DNA of 64,000 nt from NCBI GenBank assembly GCA_036782995.1, contig DAIPXZ010000003.1, forward strand, positions 62,001-126,000. Direction: 5' to 3'. The notes beneath the pieces are model-generated. The model saw only the letters and a list, made by a program, of their open reading frames with translations. It searched no databases and had not been told where the DNA came from. Made by a program: the position numbers and the translations under genes. Positions 63,909 to 64,000 of this stretch are shown piece by piece. The stretch comes from DAIPXZ01 sp036782995 (lineage in GTDB: Bacteria > Bacillota > Clostridia > Saccharofermentanales > Saccharofermentanaceae). How positions within the stretch are numbered: the stretch's first letter is position 1; every line of letters starts with the position of its first letter.

Positions 63909-64000
63909 TTAAGCCTTCATTCCTTCTTCAACAGCAACGGCAACAGCAACAGTCGCACCGACCATCGGGTTGTTACCCATACCAAGGAAGCCCATCATTT
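63909..64000 (-). CDS. GGGtGRT-family protein, C-terminal fragment (cut by window edge)
   Basis: Only the last 30 codons are in the window. They read GFLGMGNNPMVGATVAVAVA, then VEEGMKA and a TAA stop at 63909-63911. The GMGNNPMVGATVAVAVAVEE ending is what I recall for the GGGtGRT family (PF14057), a protein of unknown function common in anaerobic Firmicutes. It converges with the suf operon. The rest of the gene lies beyond the right edge. Confidence 0.72.
   Translation of the reverse strand, partial: MMGFLGMGNNPMVGATVAVAVAVEEGMKA

Noticed and set aside
1..64000. CRISPR arrays, insertion sequences, prophage or integrase genes
   Set aside because: No regularly spaced repeats, transposases, integrases or phage structural genes were seen on either strand.

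Overview
The window looks like a chromosomal segment of an anaerobic, low-to-mid GC Firmicute, most likely an uncultured gut- or rumen-type Clostridia. The evidence is gene content: a ferredoxin-dependent indolepyruvate oxidoreductase, a two-gene SufC-SufB Fe-S system next to a GGGtGRT-family gene, an rpmE-DUF1385-prmC-DUF951 block, a T-box leader, and a Spo0A-like DNA-binding protein. I see no phage, insertion sequence or CRISPR array. The species cannot be named from sequence alone.

Region by region. 1-3 kb: a two-gene FAD-dehydrogenase (glpA-like) operon. 3-5.3 kb: proS and trxA. 5.3-8.1 kb, minus strand: an AraC regulator, a secreted cyclophilin and an RluA pseudouridine synthase. 8.2-16 kb: a housekeeping run of murI, a DUF1934 gene, rpmF, der, typA, mltG and a U32 tRNA hydroxylation peptidase. 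16-19.3 kb, minus: three membrane proteins (AI-2E family, CPBP protease, prepilin peptidase). 19.5-27.1 kb: glycogen phosphorylase, a metallophosphoesterase, a YdbC-type ssDNA-binding protein, ligA and formyl-THF cyclo-ligase. 27.2-34.8 kb: the Spo0A-like protein, HU, a DUF1858 protein, a two-component system, DNA polymerase IV and a YhcC-type radical SAM protein. 35-39.4 kb: an ABC exporter operon and a mechanosensitive channel.

The most unusual segment is 39.63-40.35 kb. About 1 kb carries no convincing gene, but holds a strong sigma-70-type promoter (TTGACA, 16 nt, TATACT), about 680 nt of purine-rich sequence with many local and long-range complementary segments, and a 10-bp intrinsic terminator. 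It is best read as a stand-alone large structured noncoding RNA of the ROOL/GOLLD/OLE size class, with ROOL as the best guess.

40.4-50.5 kb: hpt, a kinase fused to a nuclease-like domain, a beta-lactamase-fold lipoprotein, GH32, and an iorA-iorB-paaK operon. That operon lies behind a T-box whose specifier appears to be UGG (Trp). Control by uncharged tRNA suggests the operon runs in the biosynthetic direction, making aromatic amino acids from arylacetates. ybaK and a secreted DUF4214/CAP protein follow. 50.8-54.1 kb: LysR, an iron alcohol dehydrogenase and an SDR. 54.4-58.3 kb: tRNA-Thr, rpmE, DUF1385, prmC, DUF951 and DUF1836. 58.3-64 kb: a VOC-like protein, a large wall glucosaminidase with DUF4214 repeats, sufC-sufB, and the end of a GGGtGRT gene.
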